Assembly: GCA_028386065.3 (NCBI GenBank)
Contig: JAKUCV010002002.1
Coordinates: forward strand, 39,936 to 103,935
DNA from: Turnera subulata
Lineage: Eukaryota; Streptophyta; Magnoliopsida; Malpighiales; Passifloraceae
Reading direction: 5' to 3'
DNA: 64,000 nucleotides
Shown here piece after piece: positions 10,706 through 22,600 of the stretch (within the stretch, counting starts at the first letter, position 1; the number at the start of each line of letters is the position of its first letter). Both the position numbers and the translations under genes were made by a program. The notes under the pieces were generated by a model. That model was not told where the DNA came from. It worked only from the letters and a program-made list of their open reading frames with translations, and made no database searches.

Positions 10706-12680
10706 AATTGATGAATAAGTACCGTACCAATGCTTAAGCAAGTAAGTACTACTAACTCAAAGACAAAAAGTTTAGTTCTTGGGCTTCCTCAAGTTAGTTA
10801 AGTACTACTAATACTTAAAGCAATTATTTATTGTTGCAAGTATGGATTTTGAGAACTGCTTTTTCTGGTATTGGAAATCTGTGCTTAATATGCAGCTAAC
10901 AAGATTTAGACTTGTGTTGAGATGGTGTGCTATGGAGATAACCGCGATGCGTGGACACAACTCAAAGCAAACCATTTAACCCAAAAAAAAAAGAAACACT
11001 AAAAAGCAAGTTAATCATTAGACCAGATGCACTGGCGCGGCTACGGCTATATTATAATATTTGCCCGAGTTTATTCTGTTCAAGCACAATGTTAGAATGC
11101 TTTGATTGTGGTATCTGATGTAGAAACTTTGCTTTGTCTTGTTTCAAATTTTCTATTTTGTTTTGTTTTTTTTTAATAATGACTTTTCTAATCGTCTGTG
11201 CTTTAATTATAGTAGTATGCTACTAAGAAATGCAATAAATTAGAAGTTTTTAAGTATTTGATGAGCCAGAGGGATGGATAGCTGATATTGTTGACAAATG
11301 AGTGAATGACAATGTATCACGCATTGGTTTAACAGACAATGCTACTTCCAGCTTCTCCCCTAAACCTTTTGAAACATACAGGAGTGTTTTATACATTTGA
11401 AAGATGTAGTGTGGGGATCACTAAACAATTAAGCACGTCTTGCTAATTTAACTAATCATTTTATCAGTTGAAACACTTAACCCTTGCTCTTCTTTACGTG
11501 GGGGAAAGCTTTCAAGTATCATGAAATCTAGGCCAGCTGCATGTCATTCATGAGTTCTAATCTACTGGCTGACCCCATTTTGGCCCCAGCTAGGTAGAAT
11601 AATGCTATTATTGTACATATTAGATGCAAGGATGAGTTGGATTGAATGCTACATTTTTTGACTTTTTTTGAAACCAAGTCTTTTTGACAAATCAAACTTC
11701 AAAGTATGGCCAAAATTCTTCCTTTTTTTTCTCGTTTGGTCCAAGTATAGTAAAACTTCTACTAATTAGTCCATCATGTGTCTATTTTTTTCCAAGTGAT
11801 GTGAGCATGGTTCCTGGTCTTACCTTGATTCCTATCTGTTTATTAAATATAATGCACTACATAAATTTCCATATTTGCGCAGGAAATAAATAAGAAACAT
11901 GATGGAGGATCACGTGTTTGCAATGCACAATCAGAATAATAGTCAACTTAGCCAATTTGGTTACCAGATTTGATTAGTCAACTTCTTATGGTTTTTGCTT
12001 CTTTAATCCTTTTGGCCAAAAAGAATATCTTAATTGATCAAAGAGACTAGTCAATTGCAAGACTCCAATAGTCAAAAAAGGTTGCACACAATGCATATCA
12101 ATATTCTCCCACGGGTAAGAAATGTAAGCATTAGTATAGCGCCTAATTTTCTTTCCTAACAATAAAAATTAAATTGATATAGCCGTTGGTCTAATTTCTT
12201 GCTGTGCATAGTAATGATACCAAATTTATTGATAAATACTGAAGAATGTTGAAAGTTAGCCTTCTCTTGTGACTTATAAGGTGTAGACCTTATATAATCA
12301 AAATTAAGTTGGTCATAAAGGATTTGGTGAGATGTCAAATCTTATTTGAATAATGGATCTCGGGCCTAACCAGCTTGGGCCGTTCTCGAGGTTTATGAGC
12401 TTGGGACCTACGTTTGATATGTGGGTGTGAAACAAGGTCGTATCATAGGAAAACGACATCGTTTTGAACAACGGACAGCAACCCAATTTCGGGCAGCATC
12501 CACGTCAGCAGATACCCAATCCGAGACCCATGATTGACCTGACCGAGAGAAATGTGGGTATATAATTGACTCGGAAAAAGTTCTAGGTACATGATTAACG
12601 CAAAGGGTAAAGTTCGGGTACTAATTGTACCAAAAATCCCAGTAGAAAATAAAGAAAAGGGTCAAAACAAATTAAGTACA
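10706..12680. other. Gene-free stretch of the left unit
   Basis: About 2 kb of AT-rich DNA without a supportable gene. The first part is probably the promoter of the lost receptor kinase. The part at about 12350-12650 reads like the degenerate end of a DNA transposon (GGTACTAATTGTACC palindrome at 12617-12631, and AAAACGACATCGTTTT at about 12452), but no boundaries could be fixed. Confidence 0.4.
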
Positions 12681-12965
12681 TTAATCAGCCATCTTTGTAG
12701 TTTGTTAAGAGCACTGCAAACCTGAACCTCTCTTCAAAATTGACGAGAATCATCCATGTTCTTTCCTGGGGGATCGAGGCCACTATTTCCTCATCTTTCT
12801 CCGGAAAGAATAATAACTTCATCATAATCCTCTAAAAATGCCAAAGGCTTCAATGGAATATGGAACATTAGCTTAGTACAGGAGTCTATTACCATGTATT
12901 CCTTCATTTCCCACAGAGAAATGACGGTAGGATGCAAACACACAGAAAACATTTACCAAGATGAG
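12681..12965 (-). pseudogene. Relic of an F-box gene 3' end (right unit)
   Basis: Same relic as at 7300-7560, here uninterrupted by the chromovirus: it continues leftward to the stop-codon region of the F-box gene (ATTAATCAGCCATC versus ATTAATCAGACATC at the intact copies). It covers only part of the C-terminal domain and has deletions and frameshifts. It marks the left edge of the second duplicated unit. Confidence 0.8.
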
Positions 12966-13006
12966 CTCTAGAGGCTCACTTTCATCCTTTACTATTAAAA
13001 AAAAAA

Positions 13007-14782
13007 GGACTAATGCCACATTTGGTCCCTGTGTTGCCTCTGAAAATTGGATTTCGTCCCTTTGTTGTTATTCGATCGTTTTTCATCCCTCTGTTGGCTC
13101 CGTTTTACATGTTTTGGTCTACGGCTCCGGAATCCGGCAGCTGGTGCTGATGTGGCATGCTTTTTGGCTCCACATCAGCATATGTGGGACCCGCGTGTCA
13201 GATCAAGCCAAAAAATGGAACGGCTCTACCCGACTGGTTCCCCCACCTAAAAGACCCGTCCAACCAAACCGAGGTGCATAATAAAATAAATAAAAAAAAA
13301 GAAGAAATAGAAATAGAAATAGAAATCCATTAAAATAATTAAAATAGAAATTCATTTTGAAAAACCAAATATAAATTCAATAAAAAAGAAATAATTATTT
13401 TTTATTTTTCCCCAATTCCTTTTTCCTATTTTTTATTTTCTTTTTTTCCAAAATTTTAATTCATTACTAATTGTCCATTTTTCTGATACAAATTGTCCAT
13501 TAATTCAACCCCAAAAGCAGTAACAATTCCCTAAAAAAAAAGAAAAAGAAAGCAGGGAGAGGCCGTCCCGGACACCGGAGGAGGACGAGGCTTCTTGAAT
13601 TGTTTTGGTTTGTGTTTGTTTCCCTTTGAATTCTTTTGCAGGTGTTGGTTCATGGTTGGCGGCGTTGGGTGGTGGCGCGACGAGGCAGGGGAGACACGGG
13701 CTTCGTGCTCGCGTCCTCACACGGTGGTTGTTGCGCCTGATGTGGGAGTTGAGGGCGGCATTAGTTGTTGCCATCACCGGCTCCGTTCGACGAGGGTGGC
13801 CAATTTGGGAGGCTATGGTCCGTCGAAGGCAGCAGGCGCTGCTGCGTGTGACTTTGACTGCTTCTCGATCCGCCTGCTCCAGATCCATTCCGGTGGCGAG
13901 GCGATCGTGGTTGATTGGGTCGGCGCTTGTGTGTAGGCTGCGTCTTCGTTGGTAGTGGCGGCGGCTCCCCTTAAGTCGAGGCGACGGTGGACCAAGCAGG
14001 ACGATGGCGAGGACTCGAGGCGACTCGCCCCAACCTCCTCGCTCAAAGACCCGCGACGACGATGGCTTCCTCGTCCACGCACAATTGCAGACCTCCGCCT
14101 CCTCCATTGCAGCTATGGCACGGATTAGGAGTTGAACAGGGAGCTGGTGGTGGTGGTTTGTGGGGGTCGTCGGAGATGGGCTGTGGTGGTCCTGGTGTTA
14201 ATTTTATTCTTTTTAATAAAAAAGGGTAAAGAATAAAAAAGGTTATTTCTATTTTAATGGATTTATGTTTAATAATAGATTAATGATTAAAAAGATTAAT
14301 AATAAATTAATGGTTATTTCTATTTTAATGGGGAAAAGAAAAACATTAATTTTTTTTAAAAAGAAAGGATTACAAAAAATGGGTAAAAAGAAAAAGGGGA
14401 AAAGAATAAAAAAATGATTAATTATTAGATTTCTATTTAATTTTAAAAACAGATTTCTATTTTAATTATTTTAATAGATTTCTATTTCTTTTTTTTATTT
14501 ATTTTATTATGCACCTCGGTTTGGTTGGACGGGTCTTTTAGGTGGGGGAACCAGTTGGGTCGAGCCGTTCCAATTTTTTAGCTTGAACTGACACGCGGGT
14601 CCCACATATGCTGATGTGGAGTCAAAAAGCATGCCACATCAGCACCAGCTGCCGGATTCCGGAGCCTTAGACCAAAACATGTAAAACGGAGCCAACAGAG
14701 GGATGAAAAACGATCGAATCTCAACAAAGGGACGAAATCCAATTTTCAGGGGCAATACAGGGACCAAACGTGGCATTAGTCC
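13007..14782. mobile_element. Non-autonomous Mutator-like element (MULE) with ~330-bp terminal inverted repeats
   Basis: The 1776-bp element begins GGACTAATGCCACATTTGG and ends with its near-exact inverse. The inverted repeats run about 13007-13340 and 14447-14782 and are roughly 95% identical by eye. It is flanked by A-runs of ten bases on each side, consistent with a 9-10-bp target duplication in the A-run. The empty site is preserved in the left unit (AAGAAAAAAATACTTTAG at about 7593). The centre (13505-14230) is markedly GC-rich and has no transposase motif. Long inverted repeats with 9-bp duplications are typical of MULEs. Confidence 0.85.
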
Positions 14783-15025
14783 AAAAAAAAAATACTTTAG
14801 AAGTAACAATAGAAAACAAAGGAAAGTGTCAATGCGTGGTAGGATTTAAACTATCAAAAGGCAGTATCACGAGCTCCATGAGTAGCACCAAAACAAAATA
14901 ATAGAGTACATTTAATCAAACAGACATCTCTATAGTCTATTATTTCCCAATCCCAACTCCAACCTCTCTTCAAGACTCCTGCATGTTCCTTCCTCAGGGT
15001 CTTTCTTAGGCCACCATTACATTAA

Positions 15026-16123
15026 TCAGACATCTCTATAGTTTATTATTCTGTTTCCCATTTCCAACCCCAACCTCTCTTCAAATTTGACGAGACTCCT
15101 CCATGTTCTTTCCTCAGGATCGTAGGCCACTATTTCCCGATCTTTCTCTGAAAAGATAATAACTTCATCGTCCTCCGAGAATGCCAAAGGCTTCACCAAA
15201 TAGGAATGCGGTGCTGTGATGGTGCACACCTTAGTCCAGGAATCCATTACCATATACTCCTTCATCTCCCACAGAGAAAACTTGGAATCACAAGTACAAA
15301 AGGCACAAAGTTGGCCCGAAATGACGGCCAAGGATGCAGTGTCACAGAAATATTTACCACGAGACTGAGGCACTTGGATTAGTGTCTCCCCTTCCAAATC
15401 AAACCTAAACATGAGAGTCCTATTTTTTTCAAGACTACTACCACAAAACAGAACCCAATCCTGATCATCATGCTTGGACCAATCATCACCGGACAACCAA
15501 TGTGGGTTTCCATTCAATATGGCTAAATTATGGAAACCAATCTTCTCAGCATAAGGGAAGTCTATAACTTTGGTCCACCAATTCTCCTTCAAAGAAAAAA
15601 CTCCTAACAATGCATTCTCAGAATCTATCCTTGTCAGCACTCCCACCACCTTATAGTCATCAATGCAGGAATCGTGATAAACCCAGCGGGGACAAAAATA
15701 GTAATTATCCCAGAGATTTGGACATCCTCTGTGTTCGTTGGTAGATGGGTTTAAAACCCACTTTACCATGCCGTTATGCAAAATCAACCAACCATCACTA
15801 GGAGAAGAGGAGACGCTGGGACGATAAAGAGTGTTAGATGGTTTTTGTGGGAGAGGAAACTCATGCTTGTCCATTACCATTGTGGAAAAGTCAAGAATGG
15901 AGTAGTGATCAGTAGCAGATAAGATGAAAAGCTTTTGGCGATGATTTATTCCCTTTCTGGTAAGGGACCTGATCAATCTACGCCATGATTTACAAACACA
16001 ACGGAAGCGATGCTGGGATTTGGTGGGGAGTCTTGACAGCATTTGCTCTATCAGATCGAGTGGCAGATATTCCGTCATCTTCGTCGATTCTCTCATGTCT
16101 TGCTGCTTCTTCTCGTTCATCAT
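15026..16123 (-). CDS. F-box protein with FBA-type C-terminal domain (copy 2)
   Basis: Single-exon gene of 365 aa, tandem duplicate of the gene at 7847-8947. The F-box (residues ~18-58, LPLDLIEQMLSRLPTKS and VCKSWRRLI) predicts an SCF ubiquitin-ligase adaptor, with the FBA-type domain as the likely substrate-binding part. Differences cluster in the middle (for example WVYHDSCIDDYKVVG and DFPYAEKIGF), while the last ~100 residues are almost unchanged. A short deletion removes two residues in FDLEGETLIQV. The frame is open, so both copies look functional. Its immediate upstream neighbour is the receptor kinase, also on the minus strand; no functional link is shown. Confidence 0.9.
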   Translation of the reverse strand: MMNEKKQQDMRESTKMTEYLPLDLIEQMLSRLPTKSQHRFRCVCKSWRRLIRSLTRKGINHRQKLFILSATDHYSILDFSTMVMDKHEFPLPQKPSNTLYRPSVSSSPSDGWLILHNGMVKWVLNPSTNEHRGCPNLWDNYYFCPRWVYHDSCIDDYKVVGVLTRIDSENALLGVFSLKENWWTKVIDFPYAEKIGFHNLAILNGNPHWLSGDDWSKHDDQDWVLFCGSSLEKNRTLMFRFDLEGETLIQVPQSRGKYFCDTASLAVISGQLCAFCTCDSKFSLWEMKEYMVMDSWTKVCTITAPHSYLVKPLAFSEDDEVIIFSEKDREIVAYDPEERTWRSLVKFEERLGLEMGNRIINYRDV

Positions 16124-16358
16124 TCCTGTACTGCACCGTAAAAATAATATCTTGTATCGAACAAAGAAGAAGAAGAGGAGGAGAGGTTTGGTTATGGCGG
16201 CTCTTGTTTTTTTTTTTTTTTGGGTGTGATTAGGTTAGATGGGAGAGGTGCATTTGCCCTAGGGTTAGGTTTTACATGATGTAATGTGTGTGTAGTAGTA
16301 GGAGAGCAGGACGAGGAAGAAGAGAAAGATCACGAGAAAAATCACCCAAGCCGGCCTT

Positions 16359-16570
16359 TTACGGATTCTAGATAACTTTAACTACTTTTTGTTCAACTCA
16401 AGATAACCTTAAATATTATCTTTCAAACTTATCATATCTTTATCTTTCTCTTTTATCTTTTAAGGTACAATTTAAACAAACTTTATCTAGATTAAATCAA
16501 AACTAACTAATTATTTCCTTAATTATTAAAAACCTAAGACAGGAGAGCTTGGGTGGGATAGACTTGAGTA
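16359..16570. mobile_element. MITE-like repeat, right unit, lacking its left end
   Basis: It carries one copy of the internal block found twice at 10330-10617. It ends AGAGCTTGGGTGGGATAGAC, the approximate inverse of the start of the element at 10261 (GTTCCACCCAAGCTGCC). The two loci together show both ends of one Stowaway-like family. It sits between F-box copy 2 and the receptor-kinase stop codon. Confidence 0.6.
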
Positions 16571-16686
16571 TCTGATTACCATTAATAACGGGCATGATAA
16601 CAGAATAAGATAAAATACGATATCATATTTGGAATAATATGCATTGATGAATGCATTTCATTGTATTTGTGGGTTAATTGCTGTAG

Positions 16687-19600
16687 TTAGTTTTCATGTG
16701 GACTAATGTCATACAAGTCATAGCCAGACGTAGTAGATGTAGAGCCAAGTGTTTGGATTGTTGTAGAATTTTGTGTGTGACTCAAACTTAAGCTTTCATG
16801 TTGTTCATATTGACGGAGGTCCCTCATCGCCTTGAACCGCAGATCTTCATTGTAACTGCTGGGTTCCGGAATCGTGTCCGGGACCGGCATTCGCCCTTCC
16901 AGCATGCTCACCACCTCTGACATTGTTGGCCTAACTGTTGGGGATGCACTTGTGCACAAAAGAGCTACTTTAATCATAACTTCAGCTTCTCCTTTGTTGA
17001 CCTGATCAGATGCCAACTTCTCATCAACAATCTCCATCAAATTCCCACTCTGCTGTAAATGGCAAGCCTGCAACAGAAACAACTATATGAATTCAAGTAC
17101 AGGAGATATACTTTATATTATAGCATAACATTAGTATTTCTATCCAGGAGCTGCTTAGGAACAATTTTCCAAATGGTAACAGAAGCATAGTGTTACATAT
17201 GAATGCACGTAGCTCACCAAGTCTAAGAGGCAAACGCAGTTATTGCTTGGCATATAGTTGTTGTTATTCTTCCCACTAACGATTTCCAATGCCACAACCC
17301 CGAAACTGTATACATCCGCTTTGTACGTCAGGTAACCCCATAATGCATATTCCGGTGCCATGTATCCTCTGCAAAGCAAGGTATTAGTCTCTTGTCATGT
17401 CATTGATAAGCGGTAAGGACAGGAAAATAAAAGATTAACATTTCAACTCCGACAACCATATAAGGAAGCTAATAAATTATTTAAAGAAAAGGGTTACTGA
17501 CATAGTGCCAGCAACTCGGGTGCTGATGTGGGTCTTCTCCTCTTCATCAAGCCTAGCCAATCCAAAATCAGATATTTTGGGGTTCAATTCCTTGTCCAGA
17601 AGAACATTGGTCGCTTTGATGTCTCTGTGAACAATCTTCAGTGGTGATTCTTCATGGAGAAAAGCCAGACCTCTGGCTATCCCAATACAGATCTTAAGCC
17701 GTGTAGACCAGTCCAATATAAGCTGGCTCTTCTCATGTTCTGCAAAACACACCCACAACAAAGCAAGGTTCAATGTATCTATTAAATAGTACATATTAGG
17801 CTTTTGATTATTCTCAATTTAATGGCTATGATGAACTCATTTATTTAAAGTATGTGAATTAAGACTAACCAAACAAGGCACGTGCTAGACTATTATTTTC
17901 CATGTACTCATAAACAAGTAATAGCTGGTCCCCTTCAATACAACATCCATGTAGCTTGACAAGATTTGGGTGTTGAAGACAAGTAATCATGCCCATCTCA
18001 TTCAAGAACTCACGATTTCCTTGCCTTGATTTAGATGAAAGCTGTTTCACTGCTATCACAGTACCATCAGGTAATAACCCCTGCATGTTGACCTCCATTC
18101 AGAATTTTATAGAGCTGGACAGAGAAAAAGAAAGTGTTGAATTGCTTCAAACAGGGCAATTGATGGAATCGTTAGCAAAGTACCTTGTAGACAGGACCAA
18201 AACCACCTTCTCCGATTTTGTTAGCAGGATCAAAATCATTAGTGGCTGCTCTAATTTGCTTCAAGGAGAAAGTACCCTTCAGCAAACCAAGTGTTTCAGT
18301 ATCTGTTCAAGGAGACCGCGAAAATTGTGAGACTTTGAGTGTAAAAATACCGAGGACAGTTTTAATATTGCTAAAGAGCAAAAGTTAAACTCAATATAAC
18401 CAACAAGAACCTACTCCAATCAGAAAGGAAAAGTAGTAAGACATCATCTATCACCAACAGGAGCAGGTCTTTTGTTCATTGATTTATTTCACTAACCATA
18501 TGACAGAGTTGAATGCCAATTGCTTGCTCTTCTTTTCTGGAACACTTTAACACACGATTCTTGCCCATGAAAGTAACAAGATCATCTACAATCATTATCA
18601 ATGAGGTCTAAAACCAAATCGTATCAAGTTTATGACACTTGATGAGTAGTTCTTTACATTTTATCAGAGTCAGTATAAATAGTTTGTACTAGTATTCTAA
18701 TAAAGTTTGTGTTCTCATCCTGCAAAGATCACACAACCGAGTGGGACCCTGCTGGGGCTGTCAATTCGAGGCTTTTGGGAATATGATAAACTCATTAAAA
18801 TCAACAACTATATAGATATTTAGGAACATAATATATCGATTCATGTCAACTGTATGACGCATGCAATTTCTTTAAAGATCCACAAGAACTTCATAGACTT
18901 TGAAACCTCATTAAACAAAGCAAACAAAGCTTGGAGAAATAAGAATGCTCTTCAGTTTCTTATTTTGCATACAAAACGTGTCCCATCATTATGTAAGTTC
19001 AACAAAGTTACGAGTAACACATTTGACATGGTGCTCAATAGCTCACCTTTTCTTCGAAAACATTTTCCAGGGAAATAGCCTTTCCACCAAAGAAATCCGA
19101 GTATAATGACAGTGATGAAGCATACTCCAATCATTCCAACAATAACTCCAACAACAACATTCGAAGATCCCTCCTTTTCCAATCTTGAACACTGTTTCGA
19201 GTCTGCGCAATAAGCAAAAGAACTGTTACAAGGAGCACCCACTCACACAGAGAGAGATAGTAGAGAGAAAAAGAGCAGAATTCATGTATACAATTTGACG
19301 AACTTAGTTTCCCTAAAACGGTTGCCTCCGGCACCAGCACCTCTGTCTAGTAAAAATCACTAACTCAAATGTAAAAAAGAGAGACAGAACATGAGATTTT
19401 ACTACTGTTCCCATATTGTTCCAATTGCTGGAAAACTTTATGTTAAAGAAAATGCTATAGCTATCTGCACTAGAAAGACTCTTACAATGCAAGACATTGT
19501 ACTTTAGGAAGTTAAGAAGTAAAGGAAGAAAAAATGGATAACAGAGGCAAGAGGAGAGAACACACGCCCTCCCTCTGTAGGAATCGCTATCTACGCCACA

Positions 19601-22600
19601 AGGCTAATTCAAGGCAAGCTGGATCTAATAGTTCGGATTCATTATCATACGAGAAGTCCCTCTTAGGCATAGACAAGATATAGAACCCAAAAACTAGGGG
19701 AGTACATATGAGTAAGCCTAATTCCTTCTGTAAAAAGCTAAAAAAATAGGTGGAGTTGTGATAGCTTGTCACCAAGTGCAGTCACGAACGAATATGTGCC
19801 ACATTTTCAAAAATTCTGATGCACAACACACAGAAAAACACACAAAAAAGTGAAAAACTTGCCAGAAATTACAGATATGGCCGATATGGCGGGACCATAA
19901 ACTCCTCTAACCGGAATCCTTGTTGTCCCTCTTCCAGCAAAATAAAATCGTATCTCCAAAGTATTATCAGATACTGTTACATTTTTCACCCGTTTTACCA
20001 AAGGTTTTAGTGCACCACCAGCCTCATCTTCAATATTGAAGTCCTTCCATACTGATCTTCCCTGTGATAAGTAAATAACATCAATCCTCAGGAACTTGAA
20101 ACATTCATATCATAACAAGCATTGCTGCTTACCTGAACATAAACATCAAACTGGCGCCTGCCTAGACTGCTATATGTTTGGTCATCAGTGAATTGAATTT
20201 CCGCAAAATGAAGGTTTACTGTGTACTCCCCATTTTCCATACAGTAGTGGAAGTAAGTAAGAGAAATTGGAGCAACACGTTGTGTTAAGTATAATTCAGG
20301 CATATTTGATGATTGCAGGGATCTAATATAACGCGTATTTTGGAAGTCGTTATCATCCATGTAGTCCCCAGTGCTACTAAATCCCCAGTACTCCTGGACG
20401 TTCAAGAAATATTTTGCTGTGCCACCTTCAACATCTCCATCTCCAGTGTATGTAAAGGCTGTTTTATTTTCCTTGATGGTTGTATCCTTCCCACCACAGT
20501 TAACATGTAAACAATTTGAGTCTGCCACAAAGAAACAAGATGAAAGAGGACAAAATAGGCAAGTTCGAGTGCAGCATAAATGCCAGAAACTCTCAGATTA
20601 CAGTTTTGCTCAGTCCAAGGCCACTATGGTAAGTGAAAGTTGCAAACTACACTATTTTTTTCACATTTTTTGTCGTTGTGAGTTGTGACTATGCCAGCTC
20701 CTTTTTCGAAAAGATGAAAGTAACTTGATTGATTTTATGGAAACTTCCCTTGACATAGATTAGCAGTCTAAATAATATGTCTATTGTATGGAAGCACCAT
20801 CTGGAAGGGCATCATGTATTCATAGCTTTCAGAAAAAAATATCGACAAATGATGTTTTGCTAAGAAGCAGCTGAGTACAGATTATTCATTTTTACAAAAT
20901 TTCCGGAAGAGAAGTTTTAGGAGTTCCAGTTATGGCAAATTCACTTGACATGTAGCTATCTGTTTGAAGAGGCAAGAAAAGGAAAGCAAAAACAACATGG
21001 ATGTTGCTACATCCTTTACAAGTGTTTTTGGAGAGAACGGGATAAAGAAGCACCTGAGAAGGTGTTTACTCTTTGTAGTTTGAGAGATTTTGAGCTAAGC
21101 CACTCAATTTTCACAAGTTCATACACAGCTTAGCATGAACTTAAAAATTTTGTTTGTGAAGCACTAAAATTTATAGCAATATAATATGGACTTACAATGA
21201 GGACAGCTGATAGTCTCCGTGCATGGAAGAAGGCGCCTTCTTTTAATTGTTAAAGAAAGAAAAAAAGAGTCAGTAACAAATGCACAGTCCCTACCCAAAA
21301 CTCTCCTTCTTTTTATATTGGCTAGCAAAAACTACAAAAAGAGAAAGTGGCAGAAAGAATCTTACGAGCTGTTTAACGATGAAGAGCTCCGAAACAAGTT
21401 CAGGTTTAGATTCCTGGTAAAAGTCCGTAATATAGAAATTAGACCCAAAAAGTATATCCAAGTGAAGTATATAAAACTACTGCTGCATATCCTCACATGT
21501 TTTCTCGACAAGAAGGTTCCCCTGGCCCTTGCACTGTAAAATTGTTGTAGGAAAGATCACTACGTACAACCATGCAAGTGAAAGTTAAATCAAAATAGAA
21601 GAAATGAGGAACTGAAAATAATGAAAGTAGGGTCAACGGCGAAGTTCATGCTATATAAAGATAGAAAATTATTGAAAGCACCATAGGTAAAGAAACTTAC
21701 ACATTGGTTCCTTCTTTCAATATTGACTCAGGTACGTCCCCACTAAACCAGTTGCCAGTTAAAAAGCTGGTGAAATAACATCAGAACAGTCAGCATCAGT
21801 TTTTACACAGGAGGGCAAAAGGTATTATCCACACATCCGCCTCAAATGCAGGCATACATGCACACACACACACGCATTTTCTTGTTCTCGCTGTCTTCTT
21901 GCTTCAATAAGATCCATAAAAGATTTCAGCAAATTGAACAAAAATTCTCAATGGCATCTTACGTGAACCGCATACGGTCTGCCGTAATTCTGGCCGGAAT
22001 TTCCCCAACTAATTGGTTGAAACTGACATCACTAAAACAGTCACGACATAAAAATGTCAGAAATAAAGAAACATTCACTACTGGAAAAGATTTCCCAGCC
22101 AGGAATAGAAAAACAAAAAAAAAACAAAACAAAAACTGAAAGCATGTTCAATGAATTTGTAGTGGTTTGTTCTTGCTTAGAGATCGTGAATGCTTTACCA
22201 AACAGAATGTGCCAACAATTGAATTTTAAGAGGCATTGCACTCTATGCTTTACTGCTTAGTATAGTTGAACACTTACAACACATCCAGAAGTTTCATTGT
22301 CCAAATGTATGGAGGAACCTCTCCGTGAATGTTACAGTTCCTCAAGAGCCTAGCATATAAAACTGAATCATGGTAAGGTACCAACCTTTAAATTCAAAAA
22401 ACTACATTTGCTGATTTGAAAGACAATCTCTCTTGTGAGAGAAAAGATATGAAAAATTAAGCATGGTTTATGAACTGAAATATTCAATACGGAACCATTT
22501 AACATACAATACATCAAGACCTGTCACGTTGTTCAGTAATGGGAAACCTTGACTTGGCCCATCTAGGTCACTAATTCTCCTGCATGATAATATGCCAGTG

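Noticed and set aside
13505..14107. 200-codon minus-strand ORF
   Set aside because: It lies wholly inside the MULE, overlaps ORFs on the other strand, and has the Arg/Ser/Pro-rich make-up expected from GC-rich non-coding DNA. No domain was recognised.
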